This document shows, piece after piece, positions 47,149-58,257 of a stretch of DNA of 64,000 bases. This stretch comes from Phoronis australis. Lineage: Eukaryota > Phoronida > Phoronidae. The DNA lies in NCBI GenBank assembly GCA_002633005.1, contig NMRA01000117.1, forward strand, positions 186,001 to 250,000, given 5' to 3'. The position numbers and the translations under genes are program-made. The notes under the pieces were generated by a model, which saw only the letters and a program-made list of their open reading frames with translations, searched no databases and was not told where the DNA came from. Positions within the stretch are counted from its first letter, which is position 1; each line of letters starts with the position of its first letter.

Positions 47149-47871
47149 AGAGGCATGAAACGCGAAAGTTCGTCAAAAATCTTTTAAACAATTCCTGACG
47201 AAAGTACCATCTCGCAGCGTCTACTACAGAGTTATTTGCTTTAACCTGTAGAGAATTTTTTTAAAAAATCACAAATTTCACAATTTTTGAAATACGTGGG
47301 AAGGAAATTTTAAAACTCTGTAGTCACCACAGAGTTTCTAATCTCCCATTTATGATAAATGTAACATGCGCTCACACTCATTCGACAAACAGCTGACTGA
47401 CAAGATCGATATTAGCATTTTAACGGCAGGTTATCATGTGTGGTCGCACTCTAAATATGAAGTCGACACCACAATATGAGGCAAGCCAGTGAAGCAAGCG
47501 ATTTCCCAAAAACAATTGTAAGTGCATTTCAAAATATATTTGAATAGTGCGATTTCTTTATAACCAATTTTAAACAGTTAGGACATCAATTCCTCTTAAT
47601 CGGACCAGCAGCTGCTTAAAGTCGCCATTGTTTTGTTTACATCAAAGGTCAAATGTCGCATGTCACAGTTTCCATAAAAAAGAAATGTGCTACGTCTATG
47701 ACTTGCTATACCAAAGGAGACGTGCTTTGCTTTGTGGAGAAAAATCGACGAAGTAAGGTTATCAGGTAGTTTATTTTTGAAATTTGAAACTAAAAGAAAG
47801 ACGCATCATCAGAAATTAAAAATCTTTTAGAAAAAACGTATAAGGTTGAATTCTGTTTCAGTGACAGAGAA
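47149..47871 (+). repeat. 0.7 kb intronic repeat, family S, copy 1
   Basis: Aligns with 51835-53245 over its whole length (AACGCGAAAG.TCGTC, GCGTCTACTACAGA, ACTCTGTAGTCACCACAGAG, TATGAGGCAA.CCAGTGAAGC, GTTGAATTCTGTTTCA.TGAC). It contains the palindrome ACTCTGTAGTCACCACAGAG. No coding frame. It lies in the intron after LDLa 2. Confidence 0.8.
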
Positions 47872-48683
47872 CCACTTTGAATAATGCAATTTTGTCTGTC
47901 ATCGCGTTCCATGCCTCCCTAAGCCCGACAGGGAACAGGCAGAAAACATGCGAATTAGATGCGTACCTTAAGACTGACAGACCGATGAAATTTACGGTCA
48001 GTCGAAATATTTTAGATAATCTATGGTTTGCTCTTTCCTTTGTTTTCCCCAAATTAAGCAGAGAGTGCATTTCACGAGTCGAACGATATCAATAGAAAAG
48101 AAACATTTAGTAATTGCAGACTTTTACGTATTTCGGTTTCTTGCGATCAATTCCCAAATATTATTCACCTTCGAGGCTATTTCGTGGGTCACCGTCAGAG
48201 TTTTGAAGATTTGAAAATTAAACTTAAAATTTCTCTGTAAAATGTTTAGTTTGGAGAAGTTTAGTCGCGTTGAAAGACCGTCAGTTGTAAGTAGATTATT
48301 GTTAAATCGCTAAGTTGGCTTTGAAACCGGGTTTTATAAAGTTTTGAAGTGAAACTACGATGAAAAGGTCATCTTGTAACACCCACAAAAACGGACAAAA
48401 TATGAAGTCAAAGAGAATTTTCTTTCAAAGATGTGTATGAAGAAATATTCCTTCGCTTGAAATTGACACCAAGATCACAATTTTGTTGGTATTTTTCTTT
48501 TTTGGAGTAATAGCTTTACAATTATGTTGACCGGGGTTGAGTGAGTGTCGACCTCGTGGCGAAACTGGGTAGTTGTGCCCGAGGCTGCCCGGGTGAAAAT
48601 GGTTCAACATTGGGGGAGCTCACATTTGTTTCTCATGCGTATACATATAAAACTGTGTTATCAATCTGAAATAATTTTTGTAG

Positions 48684-48798
48684 CTCGTTTGATTAACAAA
48701 ACGTTGGAGGTTAACTACAAAGGCGTATTTCTGCCTGTTTGTTACGACTCCTGGCGGGAAGACATGGGAGAGAAAACGTGCAAAGAGCTAGGCCTAGG
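48684..48798 (+). CDS. Serine protease exon 4 (SRCR, first part)
   Basis: Acceptor atttttgtag, donor ctagg|gtaagt. It encodes ARLINKTLEVNYKGVFLPVC then YDSWREDMGEKTCKELGLG. VCYDSW...MGEKTCKELGLG matches the scavenger receptor Cys-rich domain of TMPRSS/hepsin-like proteases. The assembly gap lies in the following intron. Confidence 0.88.
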
Positions 48799-48985
48799 GT
48801 AAGTTTGATACCTGGGCCCGGTCTCCAATCTTTTTACTCGAAATGGAACTCGAAATTAGGTTTGGCATTTTCAACTCTACTTTTGGGCGAACTCAAGATA
48901 AGTGTCTATTATTCTATGCTCGAGTACACAATAACTTACGTAGATAATTTATTGCCCTTAGTTCACAGTTTGTAAACCCAATATT

Positions 48986-49442
48986 NNNNNNNNNNNNNNN
49001 NNNNNNNNNNNNNNNNNNNNNNNNNNNNNNNNNNNNNNNNNNNNNNNNNNNNNNNNNNNNNNNNNNNNNNNNNNNNNNNNNNNNNNNNNNNNNNNNNNNN
49101 NNNNNNNNNNNNNNNNNNNNNNNNNNNNNNNNNNNNNNNNNNNNNNNNNNNNNNNNNNNNNNNNNNNNNNNNNNNNNNNNNNNNNNNNNNNNNNNNNNNN
49201 NNNNNNNNNNNNNNNNNNNNNNNNNNNNNNNNNNNNNNNNNNNNNNNNNNNNNNNNNNNNNNNNNNNNNNNNNNNNNNNNNNNNNNNNNNNNNNNNNNNN
49301 NNNNNNNNNNNNNNNNNNNNNNNNNNNNNNNNNNNNNNNNNNNNNNNNNNNNNNNNNNNNNNNNNNNNNNNNNNNNNNNNNNNNNNNNNNNNNNNNNNNN
49401 NNNNNNNNNNNNNNNNNNNNNNNNNNNNNNNNNNNNNNNNNN
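48986..49442. other. Assembly gap (457 N)
   Basis: A run of N in the SRCR intron. The right edge enters a (GTG/GGT)n microsatellite at 49443-49492, which probably caused the gap. It could hide an exon. Confidence 0.99.
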
Positions 49443-49492
49443 GTGGGGTGGTGGTGGTGGTGGTGGTGAAGTGATGAGGTGGTGGTGATGGT

Positions 49493-50116
49493 AAAATATA
49501 TTTATTCAGTATAAAACTTATAACAATGCTGCTCTCCCACAAATACTAGAAACCTGGCCAACACATAAGACCTGATATGTCTCTTGTGAACCTCATTTAG
49601 GTGCACTTTGTCACAAAGACCAATTTCACGGGGGAGTGGTCCAAATCAAAAATTGTTTTTTGTCTTCATTAGAAGTCCTCTTGATAACCGCGTTGTAGTT
49701 CTAACGGCCGTCCGAATTCGGGAAAGGTACGTCGGTACCGATTACCGTCCCAGGGACTTGCGGTGGCGCATTTTTATGCTTTTGAGATGATTTGTGTAGT
49801 GATGGTTGCAGTTGATTGACTTTGTCGGTTTCGCCAAGTCAACTGGAATCTCAGAGACAGGTCAGTAATCCTGAAATCGTCATCAAGAACCAATCAGATG
49901 TCTTAGCAGGCTGGACCAAGAGGAACCGACGAAGTCAGATATGTGCAGCCCTTGTGTTCAAGTTGGCGTACGGTCACGAACTGAGAATAACACCACGAAT
50001 CATGGACAACTTAAAAATCAAATACTCAAGGCTTGATCAAATTAACTACTCCATTAAGAAACAAAAAAGCCATTTTGCAGTTCTCTAACGGCAGTCTCTA
50101 GATTCCCATTTACTTT
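49493..50116 (+). other. Intronic open frame, unrecognised
   Basis: A 90-codon plus frame at 49816-50088 contains SQICAALVFKLAYGHELRIT then PRIMDNLKIKYSRL. It reads like protein but has no clear splice sites and no family I recognise. It may be a decayed retrocopy or transposon fragment inside the protease gene. Confidence 0.25.
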
Positions 50117-50323
50117 GCATGCGCGCACCCAGCCTTTAATATTGGGGGGGCTCGAATCTCTGACAAAGTGGACGTTTTGCTAACAAAAAAGCGGGAAGAC
50201 TAAAAAAAAACGGGGTATCACCTTCAGGTCTGTGAACTGTGCGTCTGCGTCTTTTTAATGGACTTATGTCGGACTTTTTTTTCTCTGAGGCGGACCTTTT
50301 TACCCCCCCGGGTGCGCGCATGC
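50117..50323. mobile_element. ~207 bp MITE with GCATGCGCGCACCC ends
   Basis: Exact 14-bp inverted ends GCATGCGCGCACCC (50117-50130) and GGGTGCGCGCATGC (50310-50323). The interior has short G/C runs and no ORF of interest. No clear target duplication. Confidence 0.6.
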
Positions 50324-50757
50324 TTCGTAAGCCAAAATTGTTTACTTCCAAGCCAATGACTAGTGCACATTATTTTACTTAGATGCGGTCAGGTTATCTC
50401 CACATAGTCTCACCAGAAACTGTATTTTTAGAAGAAAGGGGCATGGTATCATTTTGTAATATCAGGCAATAAAAGCAACGTCAAGCGACCAATTCTGCTT
50501 TTGGTGAATTTTTCTATTTCCCTTTCTCGTAAATTGCTCCTTTGCTGAACTAGTTTTTAGTCGCGGACTGGACATGCTATTTGGCAGTTCAAGGTTAGTC
50601 GAATTCATGGAAGAGACGGTCTCGCCAGCAGGTTACTGCTTAGCAGCCCCTTGTTTTATGTACTCTTGTGCAAGATTTTATCTTTAACCATTTCAGAAAT
50701 TTGTGTTTATTGACTCTCATTTGATTGGTCTATTTATTAATTCTGTTCACTTTTCAG

Positions 50758-50801
50758 TAAAACATGCTCACATGGCATACAACCAGAATGTAGTTTGCCA
50801 A
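50758..50801 (+). CDS. Serine protease exon 5 (SRCR end)
   Basis: A short 44-nt exon (acceptor cacttttcag, donor ccaa|gtaagt) encoding GKTCSHGIQPECSLP. The phase (2 to 1) fits its neighbours exactly. An N gap lies 1.3 kb upstream in the same intron, so an additional SRCR exon could be missing from the assembly. The SRCR as read is short. Confidence 0.78.
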
Positions 50802-51134
50802 GTAAGTTTTCAAATAAAGTTTACAACTCTTGGTCATACTGACATTGCTCATTCACGATAAAGTTTGAATTAAGATTATTGACTATGAAACTATTTGCCA
50901 AACGAATTCGCTCAAGAGACTGAAATAAAACTAATTCATTTTGATAAAATTAATGAAAATTTGGTTACAGTAAGTTTCTGAGTTTGACTTTAGGTGGCGA
51001 CATTTGTAAAGTACCGTTGTTAGTGTAAATGGCCAACGTCAAAGTAAGATGAAATAAGAACTGGAGTAGTTTATGTAACTATTACTTTAAAATATAATAA
51101 AAATGAGCTTTATTCCGACCACGTAGACCTGTAT

Positions 51135-51293
51135 CAGTGGCGGACTTAGGGGGTGGGGTGCAAGGGGGTCATGGCCCCCTAAAATTCTCGTGTGTTCCAT
51201 TTGACAGTTCAGAGGTGCGAATATCTGATGGACAAAATCGTGACTAATACTCTGCATGGCTCCCCTTAACTCAAAATCCTGGATCCGTCCCTT
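51135..51293 (+). mobile_element. CAGTGGCGGA-type MITE
   Basis: Starts CAGTGGCGGACTTAGGGGGT and ends ACTCAAAATCCTGGATCCGT then CCCT. Shared internal blocks are CATGGCCCCCTAAAATTCTC and ACTAATACTCTGCATGGC. It lies just upstream of protease exon 6. Confidence 0.8.
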
Positions 51294-51517
51294 TATATAC
51301 AAACAGTGTTAACGAGCCTTATTTGAATACTCGTTTTTATAGAAGGAGTATTAAATTGCCTTATTTTTGTCAGGATCATTTTAATCCACACTCGTCATTA
51401 TGTGAAACGGGATGTTATTAGGTAATGGATACATTCCATTATAAATTGAGTAAAAACGTTTGCTATAATCAAGGTAGGCGCATACTTACACGTCATTACG
51501 TATTGTTCATGATTTAG

Positions 51518-51695
51518 GTTGCGGTTCGAACCAAGGGATCACAACAGCTCCAAATACTTACGTCATTGGAGGCAGAACAGCGGCACCCGGTGATTGGCCT
51601 TGGCACGTTCAGATAACGCGCGAAGGAAGACATCGATGCGGAGGGTCTCTCGTTAGTAGCCAGTGGGTGCTTACGGCAGGGCATTGTGTCAGCGG
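51518..51695 (+). CDS. Serine protease exon 6 (propeptide, activation site, catalytic His)
   Basis: Acceptor catgatttag, donor agcgg|gtaact. It encodes [15 protein letters not shown], then the S1 domain start [36 protein letters not shown]. Catalytic His is present. Two things are unusual: the residue before VIGG is Tyr instead of Arg/Lys, and TAGHC replaces TAAHC. The propeptide Cys (CGSN) should disulfide-bond to the Cys in RPVCLP of exon 7, keeping the chains linked after cleavage. Confidence 0.93.
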
Positions 51696-51834
51696 GTAAC
51701 TACATACTCTTCAAAAACATTTCTCAGTGTTTTCCTGACATCAGTGTTCACTCGTGTTTTGTAGTTTTAGTGACGTTTGCGAATGAAATTGACAGAAAAA
51801 GTTTGAATCTTAGCTTTTGCACGTGGTTTGATTG

Positions 51835-53245
51835 AGCGGCATAGAACGCGAAAGCTCGTCTAAAATATTTGTCAAACAATTCTTGACAAAAGCACCATTC
51901 CGCAACGTCTACTACAGACAAAATCACAAAATTCACGATTTTCAAAATAGGTACGAACGAAAAACTCTGTAGTCACCACAGAGTTTCTAATGTCCCTCCC
52001 AGTCAGATAAATGCATGCATGCGCTCACAGTTATCTGAGAAACAAGTGAATGGTTTCTTTCTCAGTTAATTAATACTGTTATTTTGTTTATATCGTCACC
52101 TTGGTACTTCAGTTCCTGTTAGCCTCGCTTTTTTATTATCTTAGGTACTTTCTCTTATGTTTCGGGCTTGCCCTGCATCGCCTCTGTAACATTTTCAGTT
52201 CATGCTGTTGTTTGTTTACGGGGTCATTATTTACTTCTTTCCTTATCTTACTTATGGTACTTTCATTTCACTCCGCGTACTTGTTTTTCCTATTTACCAC
52301 TTTGTCTTATTGTTTTGTTCAGTCTTCCATGCATTACGTTTGTATTTTTAGCCTTACTTTAGTTCAGTTCGTTACTGCCACGACACCAGGGTGAGTTCAC
52401 ACCCGGCAGCTGTTGCAGCACTTGGGTAAACGTACCTCCCCCTCCAGCCTTGGCCCCTGGAGTTAGGGTTTGGTATCCGGCTGCCAGCCTCTGTAAGTAT
52501 GCGAATCTACACAATACCTCCTTTTCCTCCCTTTTCTTTTGGTGCGTCCCTGCGGATGGGCATGAGATGTCTTCAACATCTCTCGTGGCGCTTTTTATTG
52601 CCCATCTTTCCAGAGATTATTATTTTATCTTTATGTTATTTCTACACTCATATTTCTGTACCTTATCAGTCATAATAAATGACCTTATATTGCCTATACA
52701 CGGTCTCCTTTGTATCTCTGGAAACGGAGCTTGCGACGCACCTATTATTTTCGGGACATATTCCGAGCATAAATATTAACGGCAGATTATCACATGTGTG
52801 ATCGCACTCCGAATCTTAGGTTTACAGCACAGTATGAGGCAAACCAGTGAAGCCAGCAGTTTTCTAAAAAAATAATTCTATGTACGTTTTTGAGCATACT
52901 TGAATATTACGATACCTTTATAAATGAAACAGGACTTAATCAATTGCTTCTTAATCGTATTGACTGCTACGTAGTCGCCGTTGTTTTGTTTACATCAATG
53001 ACCAAAGGTCACATATGCCACATAAGGGAAATGTGCCACTACGTGTTTGTCATGCCATACCAAATAAGGAGACACGCTTTGCCTTGTGGGAGAAAAATCG
53101 ATTAAGTGACGAGTAGTTGTCATATGTTCTTTTGAAGTTTGAAACTAAAAGAAAAATGCTTGGACATCATCAGAAATTCAAAATCTTTATGAACAAACTT
53201 TAAAAATAGCCGATGAGCAGGTTGAATTCTGTTTCAATGACAGAA
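51835..53245 (+). repeat. Family S, copy 2, with a ~730 bp insertion
   Basis: Homologous to copy 1 at 51835-52040 and 52775-53245. Between these lies about 730 bp absent from copy 1, pyrimidine-rich with an AATAAA near 52675, possibly a solo LTR or other retroelement, though no certain ends or target duplication were found. It is in the intron after the catalytic-His exon, same orientation as copy 1. Confidence 0.75.
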
Positions 53246-55010
53246 TCATTCAACCGAGTCTATTTTTCGCGTTTCAGGCCTCTTTAATGCAACAATGCAG
53301 GCCGTGGAGGAGGGCACGTGCCTCGTGTTGGTCAGAGTGAATCCCTGGCGTTGGGGTAACATGGGGCATTCGAAAAAAACAAAAAAAACAGCGAAGCATG
53401 TAGAAGAGAAACAATTTTAGAGACCCATGTCGGGACATTTTTACTAGTCAGAGGAGTCCCATGGTTTTGCAGTATAGATAGTATTAAAGGCATTTGAAAA
53501 TGTCAATGAACTTCAAAAAAGATTTTGTTAAATATTTTGTTTTCATATAGTATGGATAAATACAAAAGATGACATGCATAGAATTACCATTATATCTGGT
53601 CAATAGGTAAACATTACAAAACAGTAATAACATAGGCCAGATATACACGTAAATATACAATATACACGCATGCTACATGTATTTACATACACAGATATAT
53701 TAATGTACACACACATACATTCACTCTTACACACAAATGTGCAAGCGGAAAAGTCCGATAAAACTCATTACTCATAGATCTTTCTGAGTAAATTCACCAA
53801 TTTATATAGGATTATTTAATAATTAGAAAACAATATTTTAAGTAATCGTTGATGTTTCGGTAAACTTAGTTGCAGTGAATAGCTAAGAACACAAGCTAAT
53901 TTTGCCATCTGAAATAAGCCTCTAAGAAATTGGTGTTTCGGCAAATTTTGACATAAGTTGATGAAATTTGGTCAATTCTTAATTATTTTACCCACGGAAA
54001 GCAGCCACCGTAAACTCGTTTACTTTGTGTTCCAATAAGGGATTTTGAAGCAGCCCAGGGACCGCAAAAACCACACCCGAGGTGTGCCTTCAAAGCACGA
54101 CCCTAACAAAGTGTACTTTTTTCCAAACTGGACCCTAGTAAGATGCATCTTGTCCTTACGTCTTATTTTCCCACTCCAAATTAGATGAACATACAACCTA
54201 AGTTTCCAAGACGATGTTTCGTTTAGTGAGGTGGTGTTATTTCTCCTAGTGCTTCGCCGGTCTTCTTTGTCTGCGGTAGGAATTTCTTATGTTACTTGTA
54301 TAATAATTTTCGGCACCCTAAGTACGTGGATTTTATAAAAAATACGCCACTATAAGTCAAAATCATGTCCTAAACGCGTAACGTGCGTAACATGATCGGG
54401 TCTAAAAAATGCTTTCTCGTGAAATTTTGTTGAAACACGACTACCCAAGTTTCTGGTAACTTCATTCCATGGGGTTCCCCTCAACAGCAAAATTCGCACG
54501 CCTATGGATGAAGGTTCGAATTAGTTTGTACCCCCCTGTTTGTTTTCCTACGGGCTTGGAATTGTATAGTTCAAAATCAGAACGTGATGCTTGGCCAAAT
54601 TAGTTAGAAACACAACGATGTGAATATGAAGTAGTTTGAATTTGCCAAATGTTTTTAATAACGAGTTTTGTGGCGAAAATGATCCGCCTTAAATCACTGA
54701 ACCGTGACGTGGTGCTGGGGAATAACACTATATGATGAGGGCTAAGTGAGCCCCTGAGGTACGTCATTAGTGCAAAGGTCACCTATTTGCAGAATTTTTT
54801 TGTTTTCACATTTACTAGTTGACAATTGATGAATACAACTGCACTTTGTTTAGCATAGATTATGCTAAAATAGCATTGTCGTTTAGTTCCTGCTATACAT
54901 TAATATAGTTAGGCGCATACAAATACATCTTAAAAACTTTGAAGAAATACGGTAAACCCTTTTTAACTACGTACCAGTTGATTGCATCTGGTTTTGCACT
55001 CTGATTTCAG
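53246..55010. other. Protease intron, no feature
   Basis: AT-rich intronic sequence with a short ACAC/ATAC-rich patch at 53640-53740. Nothing recognised. Confidence 0.35.
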
Positions 55011-55288
55011 GTTGCTGGTAACACCGCAAATATTTTCTGTCTATTTGGGATCAGTTACGAACAAACAATCGGAAATCACCAGAGATGTTACTCAAATCGT
55101 TCATCATCCCAAGTTATCAGAACTTTACAGTAGTCAAGTTCGATGGTACAACGACTGGGATTTCGCCTTACTGAAACTTTCGACGCCAGTGCAATTCTCG
55201 GACACCGTGCGACCTGTCTGTTTGCCTGATGGAAACCAACCTCCCCCCGTGTCAAGCTTGTGCTATGTCACAGGCTTTGGCTATTCCA
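55011..55288 (+). CDS. Serine protease exon 7 (catalytic Asp)
   Basis: Acceptor ctgatttcag, donor ttcca|gtaggt. It encodes LLVTPQIFSVYLGSV, QIVHHPKL, YNDWDFALLKLSTPVQFSDT, VRPVCLPDG and CYVTGFGYS. Catalytic Asp is in WDFALLKL. Beyond the donor the frame runs on into intron and is not coding. Confidence 0.93.
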
Positions 55289-55980
55289 GTAGGTCCAAGA
55301 TGCAATGGGATGTAGAGAAATTCAGTTACATCTATCGTACATGCAGGCATATAGGTTTCAGCCACAGACGGGGGTCCTGTCTAATAGGTCCTAGCTCTAA
55401 CTTATTATGACCAAAAGACAAACAAACGCCGTTCAATTTAAGACATGCTTGCGTCTACAAATGAAGTTCCATGATAGAGCATTGGGGGAAAGTTAATTAA
55501 TTCTTATTAGTGGCGTAAATTAATTATTTGCGACGTAAAGTAATTGTTTGCGGCGTAATTTTACCTCGACACTTTCCTCCCAACGGCCATTCATAAAGTT
55601 CGGGTGCTTGCGTGCCCTCTCGCTTATATCACAGTGAAGGACTTACTAGGCAAAAGACCTGTTGTTTCGGCGTTGGTACATGAACCTGCTTGAATAAGCG
55701 CACATACACAATAATTTAGCGCTGTGTAAAGTCTAAACGATTTGTACGGATTGTTTTTTATTCTTGTCCTCTAAACGAACATTCAGTCATAGATTTTAAA
55801 GGCGAAGGCAACCTTTTTTCATGTCATTTTTTAGCAAAAATAGGGTTCGTTGATTATCCCAGACATATTTTTCACTTATTTTCAGCTTTTCGTAATTTAA
55901 TTAATTACTAGTCGTCTACTCCGGAAGTTACGTTTTGGGAGGCAAGAATTTCGCGCCAATTTCTTTTCATACAGTCTGAC

Positions 55981-56163
55981 CAATGAGCTATACCAGGCGT
56001 GCGTTCAGTAGACGCTAGGACCTAGGCTAGGACCTAGCCAAAAGCTAGTCAAGGTCACGTGCTCTTATTTAAAATACACGGCAATATCTCGCGTAGTCTC
56101 GCAAAGTCTTGCTTTTAAGCTAGGTCCTAGCGTTACTGAACGGGAGGCAGGTATAGCTCATTG
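55981..56163 (+). mobile_element. GCTAGGACCT MITE, copy 2, nested in the Kolobok-like arm
   Basis: Ends CAATGAGCTATACC / GGTATAGCTCATTG, inner inverted repeats CGTTCAGTA..CGCTAGGACC. Flanked by GTCTGAC at 55974-55980 and 56164-56170 (7 bp; 5-6 bp is also possible because of the palindromic target). The other arm has a single uninterrupted copy of this target at 57128-57134. Confidence 0.9.
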
Positions 56164-56255
56164 GTCTGACTGTGAGAGCAGTCGAGTCAGTCATTGTTCT
56201 ACCTCGGTTGTGATAAGTTCGGTCGTCGTTTGCTTTTGTTTACGAGTCAGTCAAC

Positions 56256-56372
56256 ATGCCATGCTGTTGCTGCCTACCGAGATGTACTCATTATCGTCTC
56301 ACGTACAGAGGAAGAACTTTCCCACTTGCCCGAGTGTTCCGCGACACACTCCCAGTGGATGGTGACTTGAGC
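56256..56372 (+). pseudogene. Mirror-image THAP start in the left arm
   Basis: The plus strand reads MPCCCCLPRCTHYRLTYRGR, paralogous to the minus-strand THAP start in the right arm as far as CGTCTCAC. After that it is unrelated and soon stops at TGA. It exists because the inverted arms include the first coding codons. Confidence 0.7.
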
Positions 56373-56494
56373 ACCCAAACTGCTTACATTCCGCCGCGCG
56401 AGTCCCTCGTCACACACATGGCACCTTCTAAATAGTTCCAATACAAATCCACAATAAACTTATCAAACTTATATGGCTCACCGATCTGTTCATT

Positions 56495-57042
56495 GGATGA
56501 CGAACTGTCCTTTTCACTGGGTGTCAAACTGGGCCTGTATTCGCTCCCACTACTCAACATCGCTGCACGGCTGCTTACAGGCTCTGGGATAGAGAAAACA
56601 GCACACGGGGAATCACTGCTAGTTCCTGGAATTGCACGCTATGGGGTACGTTTGGAGGCATGGGTGACAGTTGATGAAGTGCCTCCAGTCACTGTATATA
56701 GTGGCCACAGCTCGCGAGGCTTCTCGCTTCCAAAAACGCATTTCTCGGGGGTGGCGACGGGGCACTGCCGGTAATCAACAGCGACGGTACGGAACCCTTC
56801 TTCAGACGTTGTTTCGCAGGTTCCTTTATCAATTCAGCGTACATATCTCTGTCGTGATCTGACGGCTGAAAGTGTTTGCCACTGCTTTGTACGTTGCGTG
56901 AACGGGTAGCGCTGCGTTCTTCACACGAACGAGCTAGCCAAGTACGGCGAAGTGTGTCATCCTTCGGAAAGCGATGCAAGGTACCCAAAGCGCGTGTGAG
57001 ACGATAATGAGTACATCCTGGTACGCAGCAACAGCGTGGCAT
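56495..57042 (-). pseudogene. Decayed THAP-domain exon of the Kolobok-like element
   Basis: The minus-strand frame starts MPRCCCVPGCTHYRLTRA, then LHRFPKDDTLRRTWL and GKHFQPSDHD, the layout of a THAP zinc finger (C2CH). The third ligand, normally VCSxHF, reads SSGKHF, so that Cys is lost. The frame ends at 56689. Protein-like sequence continues in another frame (AIPGTSSDSPCAVF...SEYRPSLTPSEKDSS) after a further stop, up to a donor gatcg|gtgagc at about 56495. So there is a missing ligand, a frameshift and stops: a pseudogene. The catalytic transposase part is absent. Confidence 0.75.
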
Positions 57043-57351
57043 GTTGACTGACTCGTAAACAAAAGCAAACGATGACCGCCCTTATCACATCCGAGGTAGA
57101 ACAATGACTGACTTGACAGCTCTCACAGTCTGACTGTATGAAAAAAAAATTGGCGCGAAATTCTTGCCTCCCAAAACGTCACTTCCGGAGTAGAGGACGA
57201 TAAATTAATTAAATTACGAAAAGCTATAATTAAGTGAAAAATATGTCTGGGATAATCAACAGACCTTATTTTTGCTAAAAGTGACATGAAAAAAGGTTGC
57301 CTTCGCCTTTAAAGATGAAGCACGACTCTTCAAAGGTTTCTCATTTTCCAG

Positions 57352-57500
57352 AAATGGATTCATCAGCGTTTTCGACACTACTGCATCAAGCAAAAGTTCG
57401 GGTAATTCCGAAAAATCAGTGTTCACGGATGTACCCAAACATATTGACCACATCTATGATTTGCGCGGGCTACTCCACTGGACAGATAGATGCTTGTAAG
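57352..57500 (+). CDS. Serine protease exon 8 (specificity-pocket region)
   Basis: Acceptor ctcattttccag, donor gtaag|gtatgg. It encodes KMDSSAFSTLLHQAKVRVIP then KNQCSRMYPNILTTSMICAG and GQIDACK. Asp in DACK is the S1-pocket residue (chymotrypsin number 189), predicting trypsin-like cleavage after Lys/Arg. The acceptor lies only about 40 bp after the end of a Kolobok-like element. Confidence 0.92.
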
Positions 57501-58098
57501 GTATGGATATCATATTCATAACTGAGCCGCCATGAGAAACTCCTGAAAGTGGAGAGCGAAATATATTTTTGTGCGTGAATTCCATTTTTGATTTCTCATG
57601 AACTCCTCTTGTTCCACGAATAGTGGAAACTGAAGATTCCTTCGGTTTCGATGTCTAATATCAAAATCAAAATTGGGTCACTTAACCCTGCAGAATCAGC
57701 CTGGATTTTTTTTTTTAAATATCTGAAGCATTTATTTCTGTTATGAGGAAGAACACCCACATTTTGTTCGCGGGATCAATTAGCGCTTACTAGGCCAGTT
57801 TAATTCACCGGCAAATCTCTCAGGTTAACTACTGAATGTGCGAACCAATGCCATCATGGCATCGACAATTCGAAGTCGAATTTGATTTTGCATTGAAGGA
57901 CTAACTGGAAAAGAGGAACATTTTTAACTAATGATTGCCTTAAGGTTTTCAAGTTGCGTTTCTTACCTGCTGACGGTTCTAGCGTGTCACAAGGTGGCTC
58001 AACCGCAGTTTTGGACCGGAACTGAATGTGAGCGACAACTAATGGCGCAGCTTTAGATTTTGACCTCATGAAAAAGACCCTACCGAAAAATGGTCCGT

Positions 58099-58257
58099 AA
58101 GGGCGGATCCAGGATTTTGAGTTGGGGGGAAGGCAGGGCAGAGTATTAGCCAGGATTTTTCCCGCCAGACATTCGCACCCCCGAACTTCCGAATGGAATC
58201 AGGGATAATTTCAGGGGGGCCATGGCCGTTGCCCCCTCTAGTAAATCCGCCAGTGGC
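58099..58257 (-). mobile_element. CAGTGGCGGA-type MITE
   Basis: Reverse orientation: starts GGGCGGATCCAGGATTTTGA and ends AAATCCGCCAGTGGC. Carries CAGGGCAGAGTATTAGCCAG and GGGGCCATGGCCGTTGCCCC. In the last intron of the protease gene. Confidence 0.8.

Larger units (their letters stand above)
55800..57308. mobile_element. Kolobok-like palindromic element with THAP sequence in both arms
   Basis: Ends AGGCGAAGGCAACC / GGTTGCCTTCGCCT, flanked by TTAA at 55796-55799 and 57309-57312. The right arm is 56996-57308 and the left arm 55800-55980 plus 56171-56305, about 310 bp each and highly similar. TTAA duplication plus a THAP-encoding sequence is the known combination of Kolobok transposons. Both arms include the first codons of the THAP protein. 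The middle is single copy and holds a decayed first exon on the minus strand. The left arm carries a nested 183 bp MITE. Located in the serine-protease intron, 40 bp from exon 8. Confidence 0.88.

Noticed and set aside
49443-49492. GTG-repeat ORF across the N gap (minus 48958-49542)
   Set aside because: Almost all of it is N or simple repeat.
56493-56862. Plus-strand ORFs opposite the THAP pseudogene
   Set aside because: They are antisense to the recognisable THAP/linker sequence and have no domain of their own.
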